From positions 1 to 64,000 of the forward strand of contig JACKLL010000012.1 in the NCBI GenBank assembly GCA_024235935.1: 64,000 bases of DNA. Reading direction: 5' to 3'. Shown one piece after another: positions 8,310 through 17,540 of the stretch; within the stretch, counting starts at the first letter, position 1, and each line of letters opens with the position of its first letter. This DNA is from Rhodoferax sp. Its GTDB lineage: Bacteria; Pseudomonadota; Gammaproteobacteria; Burkholderiales; Burkholderiaceae_C. A model generated the notes under the pieces. It did no database searches and was not told the origin of the DNA. It saw only the letters and a program-made list of their open reading frames with translations. Both the position numbers and the translations under genes were made by a program.

Positions 8310-10763
8310 ATGCCCACCGCGCCGCGTCCTCCATTCGTTCCGCAGATCCGGCGCTACCAGCAGTGGTTGCAGGCCCGGCGCGGCCTTGTCTTCGACAACT
8401 ATGACGCCTTGTGGCGCTGGTCGGTGCGCGATCTCGATGCCTATTGGCAGACGGTCTGGGATTTCTACGATCTGCAATCGCCGACGCCGCACACCACTGT
8501 GCTTGCCGAGCGGCGCATGCCCGGCGCGCGCTGGTTTCCCGGCGCCCAGGTGAATTACGCGCAGCAGGTGTTGCGCCATGCCGAGGCGGCGGATGCCGCT
8601 GGCTTGCCGGCCATCGTCAGCCATGACGAAAACAGTCTGGGTCAGCACCCACCCCGCACGATGTCCTGGCGGCAGTTACGCCAGCAGGTGGCGTCACTGG
8701 CCTTGCACCTGCAGGCCCAGGGGGTGCGACCGGGCGACCGTGTCGTGGCCTACCTGCCCAATATCCCGGAGGCGATGGTGGCCTTCCTGGCCACGGTCAG
8801 CATTGGTGGCGTCTGGAGCATCTGTTCCCCCGACATGGGCAGCAACGCGGTGCTCGACCGGTTCCGCCAGATCGAACCTGCGGTGCTGATCGCTTGCGAT
8901 GCCGTGACCCATGGCGGCCGCCAGCAGGACCGGCTGGCGGTGGTGGCGCAACTGCGGGCTGCCTTGCCGTCGGTGCGCCATCTGCTGATGCTGGACCACC
9001 GGGGGACACTGGCGCAGGCGGACGCGGAACTGTCACATGCCGACTTTGCCGCGGCCATTGCCCGCGACGATGCCGCGACCCGTGCGTTTGCGCCGCTGTG
9101 GCTGCCGTTCGACCATCCGCTGTGGATCGTCTACTCCAGCGGTACCACCGGCTTGCCCAAGCCGATCGTGCATGGGCATGGCGGCACGGTGCTGGTGGGC
9201 ATGGCGCTGCTCGGATTGCACAATGACGTCGGCTGCAGCTACGACGCCAACAGCGCGGGCGAGCGCTTTCACTGGTACAGCTCGACCGGCTGGGTGATGT
9301 GGAACCTGCAGGTCGCCAGTCTGCTGCTTGGCACCACGGCCTGCATCTACGATGGCAGTCCGGCCGGCAGGACGCAGGATGCCGATGGCCATCGCCTGCC
9401 GGCGGACTGGACCACCTTGTGGCGCTGCGCTGCCGAAATGGGGGTGAGCTTCTTCGGCGCCGGCGCCGCCTTCTACGCGAACTGCCAGAAGGCCGGCATC
9501 GATCTGCGGGACTGCGGTGACCTGTCCCGCGTGCGGACTTTGGGCAGCACCGGTTCCCCGCTGAGCATCGACACCCAGGACTGGGGGACCCGCCAGTTCC
9601 AGCGTATCCAGGCAGCCGCAGTGGGTGAGCGTTGGGGCCCCGTGCAAGCCGCCGGGCCGTCCCAAGGCGCGCAAGCCCCCTGGGGGGGCAGCGAGCCACA
9701 CGCAGTGGGTGAGCGTGGGGGCCCCGTGCAAGCCGCCGGGCCGTCCCAAGGCGCGCAAGCCCCCTCGGGGGGCAGCGAGCCACACGCAGTGGGTGAGCGT
9801 GGGGGCCCCGTGCAAGCCGCCGGGCCGTCCCAAGGCGCGCAAGCCCCCTGGGGGGGCAGCGAGCCACACGCAGTGGGTGAGCGTTGGGGCCCCGTGCAAG
9901 CCGCCGGGCCGTCCCAAGGCGCGCAAGCCCCCTCGGGGGGCAGCGAGCCACACGCAGTGGGGGAGCGTGGGGGCCACATCTGGTGGTGCAATATTTCCGG
10001 CGGCACGGACTTCGCAGGCGCCTTCATCGGCGGCAACCGCGAATTGCCGCTGGTTCCGGGCGAGATGCAGTGCCGGCTGCTGGGCTGCGCGGTCGAGGCC
10101 TGGGACGAAGACGGGTCACCGGTCATCGATGCGGTCGGGGAACTGGTCTGCACCGCGCCGATTCCGTCGATGCCGCTGTATTTCTGGGGCGACAAGGACA
10201 ACCAGCGCTACCTGTCGAGCTATTTCGACATGTACCCGAATGTCTGGCGCCACGGCGACTGGCTGAAGATCGGCACCAACGGCGGCTGTGTGATCTACGG
10301 CCGCTCCGACGCGACGATCAACCGCCACGGCCTGCGCATGGGCACCAGCGAGCTGTACAGCGCCGTCGAGGCCTTGCCGGAGGTGCTCGACTCCTTGGTG
10401 GTCGATCTCGAATACCTGGGGCGTGACAGCTACATGCCGCTGTTCGTCGTACTGCGAGACGGTCGAGCGCTGGACGATGGATTGAAGGCCCGCATCCACC
10501 AGGCCATCAGGACCGCACTGTCGCCGCGCTTCGTGCCCGACGCGATCCTGCAGGTGCAGGAAGTGCCGCGCACGCTGTCGGGCAAGAAGCAGGAGTTGCC
10601 GATCAAGAAGCTGCTGCTGGGTCAGCCACTGGAGAAGGTCGTGAACCGGGAGGCCATGGCCAATCCCGACTGCCTGGACTGGTATGTGGAATTTGCGCGC
10701 ATGCGCGCCAGCGAGCGCAAGCCGGAGTACGGGACCGGTGGTCCTGTGACAGGCGTCGCGTAG
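8310..10763 (+). CDS. aacS: Acetoacetyl-CoA synthetase with in-frame repeat insertion
   Basis: 817 residues, about 115-120 more than expected. AacS activates acetoacetate with ATP and CoA to acetoacetyl-CoA. Seen: N-terminal ACS-type domain (WFPGAQVNYAQ), GVRPGDRVVAYLPN, P-loop-like YSSGTTGLPKPIVHGHG, the A5-equivalent NISGGTDFAG, a C-terminal hinge (WRHGDWLKI) and the catalytic-lysine region RTLSGKKQELPIKK. Between WGTRQFQRIQ and IWWCNISGGTD lie four and a quarter copies of a 28-residue unit rich in Gly, Pro and Ala (9618-9975). It is in frame, so the ORF stays open; whether the enzyme still works is unknown. Start ATG 8310 follows a divergent spacer. Confidence 0.85.
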   Translation: MPTAPRPPFVPQIRRYQQWLQARRGLVFDNYDALWRWSVRDLDAYWQTVWDFYDLQSPTPHTTVLAERRMPGARWFPGAQVNYAQQVLRHAEAADAAGLPAIVSHDENSLGQHPPRTMSWRQLRQQVASLALHLQAQGVRPGDRVVAYLPNIPEAMVAFLATVSIGGVWSICSPDMGSNAVLDRFRQIEPAVLIACDAVTHGGRQQDRLAVVAQLRAALPSVRHLLMLDHRGTLAQADAELSHADFAAAIARDDAATRAFAPLWLPFDHPLWIVYSSGTTGLPKPIVHGHGGTVLVGMALLGLHNDVGCSYDANSAGERFHWYSSTGWVMWNLQVASLLLGTTACIYDGSPAGRTQDADGHRLPADWTTLWRCAAEMGVSFFGAGAAFYANCQKAGIDLRDCGDLSRVRTLGSTGSPLSIDTQDWGTRQFQRIQAAAVGERWGPVQAAGPSQGAQAPWGGSEPHAVGERGGPVQAAGPSQGAQAPSGGSEPHAVGERGGPVQAAGPSQGAQAPWGGSEPHAVGERWGPVQAAGPSQGAQAPSGGSEPHAVGERGGHIWWCNISGGTDFAGAFIGGNRELPLVPGEMQCRLLGCAVEAWDEDGSPVIDAVGELVCTAPIPSMPLYFWGDKDNQRYLSSYFDMYPNVWRHGDWLKIGTNGGCVIYGRSDATINRHGLRMGTSELYSAVEALPEVLDSLVVDLEYLGRDSYMPLFVVLRDGRALDDGLKARIHQAIRTALSPRFVPDAILQVQEVPRTLSGKKQELPIKKLLLGQPLEKVVNREAMANPDCLDWYVEFARMRASERKPEYGTGGPVTGVA
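9618..9975 (+). repeat. 84-bp in-frame tandem repeat (4.26 copies) inside aacS
   Basis: Unit starts are at 9618, 9702, 9786, 9870 and 9954: exactly 84 bp, so 28 codons per unit. Copies differ at essentially two positions (GTTGGGG/GTGGGGG and CCTGGGG/CCTCGGG), giving W/G and W/S alternation in the protein. Each unit contains a GCCCCCTxGGGGGGC palindrome. The sequence resembles G+C-rich extragenic repeats I associate with Burkholderiales, so it looks like a normally intergenic element that entered the gene and then amplified. Copies are contiguous with no spacers. Confidence 0.95.
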
Positions 10764-10776
10764 CCCGCGCCAGGGC

Positions 10777-11097
10777 TTATTTGTCGATCTGGTGCAGGCT
10801 GATCAGGCTCATCAGCGCAGAGACGACTTCGGGTTTGAAGCCGATGCGGGCACGGCCAAAGCCGTCGCCACCGCTGAGCACCAGCTTTTCGATGTATTCG
10901 ACGCAGTCCCGGGTACCCCAGAAAACCGTGATGGCCTTGGCAATGCGTTCGTGGTGTTTGGCGACGATCGCCATGGCGTTTTCGATTCCGACCTGGCGCG
11001 GCAGTTCATGCAGCGGCATCGGACGTGTGTCGAGCTCCTCTTCTTCCCATTTCAGGGTTGGAAAACCAAGCGTCTCGTTCTTGCCGGATGTGGCCAT
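10777..11097 (-). CDS. Conserved hypothetical protein, about 106 aa
   Basis: 106 residues, acidic N-terminus and mostly helical prediction, ending LISLHQIDK. No signal peptide, membrane segment or recognised motif. The ATG at 11097 is preceded by GGAGAA on the minus strand, supporting real translation. It converges with aacS 13 bp away and lies downstream of a LysR gene on the same strand. I do not recognise the family. Confidence 0.6.
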   Translation of the reverse strand: MATSGKNETLGFPTLKWEEEELDTRPMPLHELPRQVGIENAMAIVAKHHERIAKAITVFWGTRDCVEYIEKLVLSGGDGFGRARIGFKPEVVSALMSLISLHQIDK

Positions 11098-11217
11098 CGC
11101 GTTCTCCTGTCTGTGGGCGCGGCATTGGGGTTGACTGCCGCGGAAAACGGCCCGAAGCCTGAATTATCGCCCAATGCAATTTTGGTGGACAGTGTTACAC
11201 CTGACCCCGTGTGCCCA

Positions 11218-12132
11218 TCAAGCCTGTGCCGAGTCTGCGGCGGCCTGCGCCAGCAGCCAGCCCAGAAAGTGGGTCAGCGCAGGGGTGTCGGCGGCGTGTT
11301 CCGGCGTGACCAGGTAGTAGCCGCGCTCGGCCGCCAGCACATGGGGGCAGGCCTGCACGAGCAGTCCGGCGGTGAGTTCGTTGGCAATCAGCAGGCGGGG
11401 CACCAGGGCGACCCCCATGCCGTGCACGGCTGCGGCGACCGTCATTGAGAACAGCTCATAGCGCGGTCCGGCCAGTGCCAGCGGTGCGGCGGTGGATGCG
11501 GTCTGGAACCACTGTCGCCAGGCCTGGGGCCGGGTGCTTTGCTGCAGCAAGGGCCGCTCGGCAAGCTCCTGCGGGGTGCACATGCGCCCCTGCGGCAGCA
11601 GCGCCGGCGCACATACCGGGACCAGTTGTTCGGGCAGCAGCAGGTGGGAGCGGGTGCCGGCCCAGTTGCGCAGCTGCTGCGCCGTACCCGCGTACAGCGC
11701 CGCATCGAACTCGCTGTCGGCAAACAGGAAGGGCCGCGTCCGCACCTCGATATGGATCACCAGTTCGGGATGCGCGCGTGCCAGTTGCGGCAGGCGGGGG
11801 ATCAGCCATCGGCTGGCAAAGGTCGGCACCGCCGCCAGCAACAATGTTTGTCCGCCGCTCTGGCCAGACATGGCCTCGAGCGTGTCGCGCTCGAGCGCCT
11901 GCAGCCGCGGCGCGATCTGGCGCGCATAGGCCGTGCCGCGTTCGGTCAGCGCCACCCCGTGGCGGGTGCGCCGGAACAGCGCCTGGCCCAGGTAGTTTTC
12001 CAGCCCGGTGATCTGGCGCGAAACGGCGCTCTGGGTCAGGGCCAGCTCCTGGGCTGCCCGGGTGTAGCTCTCGTGACGTGCCGCCGCATCGAAGCAGGCC
12101 AGGGCCTGGAGGGACGGGATCTTGCGGCGCAT
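11218..12132 (-). CDS. LysR-family regulator (GcvA/GcdR-like), divergent from gcdH
   Basis: 304 residues. N-terminal winged helix-turn-helix with the GcvA-group pattern IPSLQALACFDAAARHESYTRAA, then LTQSAVSRQI; the C-terminal two-lobed effector domain has AVPTFASRWLIPRL typical of GcvA-like members. It is transcribed away from the glutaryl-CoA dehydrogenase gene with a 239-bp spacer. In pseudomonads a LysR protein (GcdR) beside gcdH-gcdG responds to glutarate, so the same role is inferred. ATG 12132 is favoured over the ATG six codons upstream because it gives the usual MRRKIPSL start. Confidence 0.85.
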   Translation of the reverse strand: MRRKIPSLQALACFDAAARHESYTRAAQELALTQSAVSRQITGLENYLGQALFRRTRHGVALTERGTAYARQIAPRLQALERDTLEAMSGQSGGQTLLLAAVPTFASRWLIPRLPQLARAHPELVIHIEVRTRPFLFADSEFDAALYAGTAQQLRNWAGTRSHLLLPEQLVPVCAPALLPQGRMCTPQELAERPLLQQSTRPQAWRQWFQTASTAAPLALAGPRYELFSMTVAAAVHGMGVALVPRLLIANELTAGLLVQACPHVLAAERGYYLVTPEHAADTPALTHFLGWLLAQAAADSAQA

Positions 12133-12371
12133 GGTGTGCGGAATATACACAACATGCGGATGAAACGCCTATCCGGTTATTGCGCCGCCTGCGCGCGCTT
12201 GTCGCTTTGTATGGAGCAAGAAAGAGCAATTTCCGGCGGTGCCGGGAACGGAGCCCATGAGCGCCTGGCGCTCCAGATAGAAACATATTGCATATCTGGA
12301 TTCCGAATTTGCGGTTGTTCTATGCGCGGCGAGCCACTACGATCGGGTCTTCACATTCGAGGAGAACCGGC
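12133..12371. promoter_or_regulatory. Divergent LysR/gcdH promoter region
   Basis: 239 bp, more AT-rich than its surroundings around 12280-12310 (ATATTGCATAT at 12284-12294). LysR regulators usually bind T-N11-A sites in such spacers, but I cannot single one out. AGGAGA just before 12372 is the gcdH ribosome-binding site. Confidence 0.4.
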
Positions 12372-13572
12372 ATGGCCCACGCGGCATTCAATTGGCAGGA
12401 CCCGTTCCTGCTGGAGTCCCAGCTCAGCGACGACGAGCGCATGGTGCGCGAAGCCGCCGAGGCTTACTGTCAGGACAAGCTGCTGCCGCGGGTCACCGAA
12501 GCGTTTCGCAATGGCACGACCGACGTGGCGATCTTCCGCGAGATGGGCGAACTCGGCCTGCTCGGCCCGACGATTCCGGAGCAGTACGGCGGTCCGGGCC
12601 TGAACTACGTGGCCTACGGCCTGATCGCCCGCGAGGTCGAGCGGGTCGACTCCGGCTACCGCTCGATGATGAGCGTGCAGTCCTCGCTGGTCATGGTGCC
12701 GATCTTCGAATTCGGCACCGAGGCGCAGAAACAGAAATATCTGCCCAAGCTGGCGACCGGCGAGTGGATCGGCTGCTTCGGCCTGACCGAGCCCGACCAC
12801 GGCTCCGATCCCGGCTCGATGGCGACCCGGGCCCACAAGGTTGCCGGTGGCTACAAGCTCAGCGGCTCCAAGATGTGGATCTCCAACAGCCCGATGGCAG
12901 ACGTGTTCGTGGTCTGGGCCAAGGAAGTGTCCGAGTCCGGCCAGGTCGGTCCGATCCGCGGCTTCGTGCTTGAAAAAAGGGCGCCAAGGGCCTGAGAGCG
13001 CGCCGGCGATCCACGGCAAGGTCGGGCTGCGCGCGTCGGTGACCGGCGAGATCGTCATGGACGGCGTGTTCTGCCCGGAAGAGAACGCGTTCCCCGAGGT
13101 GCAGGGTCTCAAGGGTCCGTTCACCTGCCTGAACTCGGCGCGTTACGGCATTGCCTGGGGTGCGCTGGGTGCAGCGGAAGATTGCTGGGTGCGCGCACGC
13201 CAGTACACGCTGGACCGCAAGCAGTTCGGCCGCCCGCTGGCCGCCAACCAGCTGATCCAGAAGAAGCTGGCCGACATGCAGACCGAGATCGCACTCGGCC
13301 TGCAGGGCTGCCTGCGCCTGGGCCGCATGAAGGACGAGGGCACGGCATCCGTCGAGATCACGTCCATCCTCAAGCGCAACTCCTGCGGCAAGGCGCTGGA
13401 CATCGCGCGCATGGCGCGCGACATGATGGGCGGCAACGGCATTTCCGACGAGTTCGGCGTGGCGCGCCATCTGGTCAACCTGGAAGTGGTCAACACCTAC
13501 GAAGGCACGCACGACATCCATGCACTGATCCTGGGCCGGGCGCAGACGGGCATCGCTGCGTTTGCGAATTAG
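12372..13572 (+). pseudogene. gcdH: Glutaryl-CoA dehydrogenase, frameshifted
   Basis: Oxidative decarboxylation of glutaryl-CoA to crotonyl-CoA. Frame one runs to 12995 (start MAHAAFNWQDPFLLE, FAD/substrate motifs CFGLTEPDHGSD and KMWISNSPMAD). The rest, with TYEGTHDIHALILGR carrying the family's catalytic glutamate, continues in the +1 frame to 13572. The break lies at an A6G3 run (12973-12981): GFVLEK is followed by RAPRA and stop, whereas dropping one base restores an open frame (EKGRQGPESAPAIHGK). Together the parts equal a full-length 395-400 residue enzyme. It may be a true recent mutation or a homopolymer error. Confidence 0.85.
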
Positions 13573-13803
13573 GATGAAATACGCTCCCTGTCTGTCCGGC
13601 TTCACTGCGTGCAAGCCGGCCGAGTCGTGGCGCTGCCAGAGGCAGGCGCCCCTTCGGCCCGTCCAAGCCTGCGCAGGCAGGCTTGGAGCCGCGGACCTCA
13701 GCCCTATTGGGGGGCGGGCCGGCCGCCTCGGAGCGGCCGTGCGCGGCGGCCCCTGGACGGGCCTGCTCCGCGGTCGCTTGACCTTTCAAGCTACTTGGAT
13801 GGC
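13572..13803 (+). repeat. Dispersed G+C-rich repeat, copy A
   Basis: Begins at the gcdH stop (TAGGATGAA) and runs to just before the CoA-transferase gene. It shares GTCCGGCTTCAC, GCAAGCCGGCCGAGTCGTGG, GGGGGGCGGGCCGGCCGC and CTTGACCTTTCA in order with the inverted copy at 18075-18258, at roughly 85% identity, and has an extra 40-45 bp (about 13648-13692). It contains GCAGGCAGG and GGCCGGCC palindromic parts but no coding capacity I trust. Confidence 0.85.
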
Positions 13804-13826
13804 GCATGGCGCCGTGGAGCACTGAG

Positions 13827-15131
13827 ATGGCCAACACCGAGAACGCAACTGCCCCGTCCGCGGACGGCGGGCCGGCTACCGGCGCGGCACCTGCGGGCGC
13901 CTTGTCGCACCTGAAGGTGCTGGATCTGTCGCGCGTGCTGGCCGGTCCCTGGTGCACGCAGATGCTGGCCGACATGGGTGCCGACGTGGTCAAGGTCGAG
14001 CGGCCGGGCGAGGGCGATGACACCCGGCACTGGGGCCCTCCGTTCATGCCCGATGCCGCGGGGCAGGACACGACGCAGGCGACCTATTTCAACGGCACCA
14101 ACCGCAACAAGCGCTCGGTCACCATCGATCTGTCCAGACCCGAAGGCCAGGCGCTGGTGCGCCAGATGGCCCAGCACAGCGACATCCTGGTGGAGAACTT
14201 CAAGGTCGGCGGGCTCAAGGCCTATGGCCTGGACTACGCCAGCCTGAAGGCGATCAATCCGCGCCTGATCTATTGCTCTATCACGGGATTCGGCCAGAGC
14301 GGGCCGTACGCCGAGCGCGCCGGCTACGACCTGATGATCCAGGCCATGAGCGGCATGATGAGCATCACCGGTCGCGCCGACGACCAGCCCGGCGGCGGAC
14401 CGCTGCGGGTGGGTGTGGCACTGACCGACCTGTTCACCGGCGTCTATGCGATGTCGGCCATCATGGCCGCGCTCGAAGTGCGCCACCGCACCGGTGCCGG
14501 CCAGCATGTCGACATGGCCTTGCTTGACGTCGGCATGGCGATCCTGGCCAACCAGGCCAGCGGTTACCTCAATACCGGCAAGGTGCCGCAGCGCCAGGGC
14601 AACAGCCACCCCAGCCTGGCGCCGTACCAGGACTTCCCGACCCGCGACGGATCGATGCTGCTGGCGATCGGCAACGACGGCCAGTTCAGCCGCTTTTGCA
14701 AGGCGGCCGGCAAGCCCGAATGGAGTGCCGATCCGCGCTTCACTGGCATGGGCGCGCGGGTGAAGAACCGTGCCGAGCTGATCCCCTTGATGGAGACGGT
14801 CACACGCACGCGCGACACTGCCGACTGGATTGCGCTGCTCGAGGACAAGGCTGTGCCCTGCGGCCCGATCAACGACCTGGCCCACGCCTTTGCCGACCCG
14901 CAGGTGGCGGCGCGGGACTTGATCGTGCGGCAGGAACGCGCGCCGGAACTGGTGGCCGCCGACGGTATCGCCGCCATCCGCACCGTGGCCAGCCCATTGC
15001 GGCTGCAGGACAACCCGCCCGTGCTGCGCCGGCCGCCGCCAGCCCTGGGCGAGCACACCGACGAGGTGCTGGCCGAGCTCGGCTTCGACGCGCAGCGCAT
15101 TGCGGCGATGCACGCCGCCGGTATCGTCTGA
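13827..15131 (+). CDS. CaiB/BaiF-family CoA-transferase (probable glutarate CoA-transferase)
   Basis: 434 residues of the class III CoA-transferase family: LKVLDLSRVLAGPWC at the N-terminus, VKVERPGEGDDTR, RNKRSVTIDLSRPEGQ and the catalytic-aspartate region in AGYDLMIQAMSG-type context are visible. Following gcdH and a GcdR-like regulator, it most likely moves CoA from succinyl-CoA to glutarate (GcdG/SugCT role), feeding GcdH. The ATG at 13827 has GGAG upstream; an ATG at 13806 is less likely. Separated from gcdH by a dispersed repeat. Substrate is inferred from context. Confidence 0.85.
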   Translation: MANTENATAPSADGGPATGAAPAGALSHLKVLDLSRVLAGPWCTQMLADMGADVVKVERPGEGDDTRHWGPPFMPDAAGQDTTQATYFNGTNRNKRSVTIDLSRPEGQALVRQMAQHSDILVENFKVGGLKAYGLDYASLKAINPRLIYCSITGFGQSGPYAERAGYDLMIQAMSGMMSITGRADDQPGGGPLRVGVALTDLFTGVYAMSAIMAALEVRHRTGAGQHVDMALLDVGMAILANQASGYLNTGKVPQRQGNSHPSLAPYQDFPTRDGSMLLAIGNDGQFSRFCKAAGKPEWSADPRFTGMGARVKNRAELIPLMETVTRTRDTADWIALLEDKAVPCGPINDLAHAFADPQVAARDLIVRQERAPELVAADGIAAIRTVASPLRLQDNPPVLRRPPPALGEHTDEVLAELGFDAQRIAAMHAAGIV

Positions 15132-15201
15132 TCCGGGTCTCGGCAAGGCGCCGCGCCGGTGGATACTCGGCCCATGGCGCATTCCCCGACCGGCTTCTGA
15201 C

Positions 15202-16428
15202 ATGCGTGGCGACGCCCAGCGCAACCTGATCCTGGGCCTGTCGCTGGCCCAGCTGATCAGCTGGGGCAGCATCTTCTACACCTTCGCCTTGCTGATCGGC
15301 CCGATCGAGCAGGAGCTGGGCATTGGCCGGGCCCAGAGTTCGGTCGCCTTCAGCCTGGCGCTGCTGATGGAAGGCTTGTGCGCCTATGCCATCGGCCGCT
15401 GGATCGACCGCGGGCACGAGCGCGTGGTGATGACGCTGGGTTCGCTGCTGGCGGCACTGTGCCTGGGATTGCACGCCTTTGTCGACAGCCTGGCCACGTT
15501 CTACGGGGTCTGGATCGGGCTGGGCGTCGCGATGTCGGCAATCCTGTACACACCGGTCTTCGCAGTCGTGACGCGGCGTTTTCCCGACGATTTCCGGCGC
15601 GCCATCATCACGATGACCTTTCTCGGCGGGCTGGCCAGCACGGTGTTCATCCCGCTGACGGCCTGGCTGATCAGCCTGCTGGGCTGGCGCGGGGCGCTGG
15701 GCGTGCTGGCCGCATTGCAGTTGCTGGTCTGTCTGCCGATCCATGCCGTGCTGTTGCGGGGTGCGCCGCGCAGCGTGCAGGCGTCAGGTGGTGACAGCGC
15801 GGGCAGTGTGGCGGCGCCCCCTGCCTTGCGCAAGCTGATGCGCGGTGCGCCGTTTCTGCTGGTGGGTTGCTTCATCGTGCTTTTCATGGCCGTCACCGCG
15901 GCCTTGCCGGCGCATCTGGTCAGCCTGCTGCGCGAACGCGGTCTGGGCGAGTCCTGGGCCATCGCGGTGCCGGCCAGCATCGGCGTGCTGCAGGTCTGTG
16001 GCCGGCTGCTGCTGTATTTCTTCGAGAGCCGCTTCGACGTGCACATGGCCAACCGCCTGATCCCGGCGCTGATCCCGCTCGGCCTGGTGGCCTTGCTGCT
16101 GGCGCCGCTGCTGGGAACCGGGCCGGCCGCCCTGGCGCTGGTGCTGCTGTTCGTGCTGCTGTTCGGCGCCGGCAACGGCATGCTGACCATCGTCAAGGGC
16201 ACGGCGATTGCGCAATACGTCAACCGCGAACATGTGGCCAGCCTCAATGGTGCGCTGGGTGTGCCGCTGGCGCTGGCGCGCGCCGCTGCGCCACTGCTGC
16301 TAGGCCTGATGTGGCAGCCGCAGGTCGGTTACCGCTACGGCCTGGTGCTGATGCTGCTGCTGTGCGTGCTGGCCATGGCGGCCTTGTGGCAGGCGCAGCG
16401 CCGGGTGCTGCGGCCCGCCACCCCCTGA
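15202..16428 (+). CDS. MFS transporter
   Basis: 408 residues with twelve hydrophobic segments and a cytoplasmic loop near residue 200. The loop between helices 2 and 3 carries GRWIDRGHERVVM, a variant of the MFS A-motif. It follows the CoA-transferase by 70 bp on the same strand, so it may import glutarate or a related carboxylate, but sequence alone does not show the substrate. The frame is open upstream; ATG 15202 is chosen because upstream codons give protein-unlike sequence. Confidence 0.8.
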   Translation: MRGDAQRNLILGLSLAQLISWGSIFYTFALLIGPIEQELGIGRAQSSVAFSLALLMEGLCAYAIGRWIDRGHERVVMTLGSLLAALCLGLHAFVDSLATFYGVWIGLGVAMSAILYTPVFAVVTRRFPDDFRRAIITMTFLGGLASTVFIPLTAWLISLLGWRGALGVLAALQLLVCLPIHAVLLRGAPRSVQASGGDSAGSVAAPPALRKLMRGAPFLLVGCFIVLFMAVTAALPAHLVSLLRERGLGESWAIAVPASIGVLQVCGRLLLYFFESRFDVHMANRLIPALIPLGLVALLLAPLLGTGPAALALVLLFVLLFGAGNGMLTIVKGTAIAQYVNREHVASLNGALGVPLALARAAAPLLLGLMWQPQVGYRYGLVLMLLLCVLAMAALWQAQRRVLRPATP

Positions 16429-16456
16429 ACGGCATGCCTGCAGCTGCTGCCAATTC

Positions 16457-17371
16457 TCAGTGGCCGTCGGTGCTGTAGACCTTGGCCGGTGGCGTGGCAG
16501 GCGCCGTGGCCGCAGCGCCGTTGCCGGCGCTCTGGCGGCCATCGTTCGGCCGCATGGACGAACCTTCGACGATGACGGCACTGCCGATGACCGGGGCGTT
16601 GCCTTGCTCCACCATGCGCAGGCTGCCGTCTTCCATGCGCACCTGTACCTGGTAGATGGTCACGGTCGAAAGATTTTTTTCGATGGCATTGCCGGCAACG
16701 CCGCCGCCAACGGCGCCGACGATGGTGGCCAGGGCGCGGCCATTGCCCTTGCCGATCTGGTTGCCGACCACGGCGCCCAGCACGCCACCGGCCACCGCGC
16801 CGACGCCCCTGGCGTCGCCTTTGCGCGCGACCGGCGTCACCGACTCGACATGACCACAACTGGCGCAGAGGGCGCGCGGTGCTGCCGGCAGCGGCCGACT
16901 GGCAACAGGTCCTGCATCGGTCAGCACCAGCGGGGCGTCGGGCACGGTGCCGATGACGACAGCGGCCGGCACAGGCGGCGCCGCGACCGCGGCGGCGGGG
17001 CGCTGTTGTGGCTGTGGTGTGGGCGGCGCTGCCTTGGGGACACTCGCCGCCGGGGGTCGGGGTTTCTGCACAAGAGCAGGCTTGTCGGTGACCGCCGCTG
17101 CAGGCGCTGGCGTCAGCACGGTTTCACCCGGCGCGACAGTCGTGACCGCGAGCGGATGGGCGCCCGCGTCGGGCGTCGGGGCTTCGTCCTTTTGGACTGC
17201 TGGCAAGGGCTCCAGCGCGGCCGCGGTGTGTCCATCGACCGGCCGTGTCTGGACATAGACCAGGCTGGCGCCCATGGCAAGTACGGCAATGCCCAGAACG
17301 ATGACGGCCGCCCACAACTGACGTGTGTTGAACGACGTGCCGGCCGGACGGGCCTGGATGGCGGGGTTCAT
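16457..17371 (-). CDS. Glycine-zipper 2TM-domain protein
   Basis: 304 residues: short cytoplasmic N-terminus, one membrane anchor (about 19-40), a long Pro/Ala-rich linker (45-150), then ALCASCGHVESVTPV leading into a glycine zipper (GVGAVAGGVLGAVVGNQIG and GAVGGGVAGNAIE) like the Rickettsia 17-kDa antigen/SlyB group, and a small beta domain. It is probably anchored in the inner membrane and spans the periplasm. It may influence envelope integrity; the exact role is unknown. It is convergent with the MFS gene. Confidence 0.85.
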   Translation of the reverse strand: MNPAIQARPAGTSFNTRQLWAAVIVLGIAVLAMGASLVYVQTRPVDGHTAAALEPLPAVQKDEAPTPDAGAHPLAVTTVAPGETVLTPAPAAAVTDKPALVQKPRPPAASVPKAAPPTPQPQQRPAAAVAAPPVPAAVVIGTVPDAPLVLTDAGPVASRPLPAAPRALCASCGHVESVTPVARKGDARGVGAVAGGVLGAVVGNQIGKGNGRALATIVGAVGGGVAGNAIEKNLSTVTIYQVQVRMEDGSLRMVEQGNAPVIGSAVIVEGSSMRPNDGRQSAGNGAAATAPATPPAKVYSTDGH

Positions 17372-17540
17372 CGAAATCTCCCTTCAAGTTGGCCTTGCCA
17401 GCGGTTGCCGCAGCATCGCAGGCCCGTGCATCCGCCAAATTGTCAAAGCTAACCCGTCGATGTTGCGCGTCGGAATCTGTTGTGTAAGTCTGCGTAAAGA
17501 AGCATGCAGTGCGCCGGACCGTGACAGCAGTCTGGCAGGC

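Noticed and set aside
9618..9975. CRISPR-like array
   Set aside because: The 84-bp units are directly adjoining with no spacers and are translated in frame.
12973..12981. Programmed -1 frameshift in gcdH at the slippery-looking A AAA AAG
   Set aside because: A -1 shift would lead into the wrong frame; the downstream part needs a +1 shift (or one base fewer), so this is not a dnaX-type signal.
13609..13914. Small gene within dispersed repeat A (and the similar frame in repeat B)
   Set aside because: The frame exists in both copies because the DNA repeats, but it is interrupted by an indel, lacks a start signal and has repeat composition.
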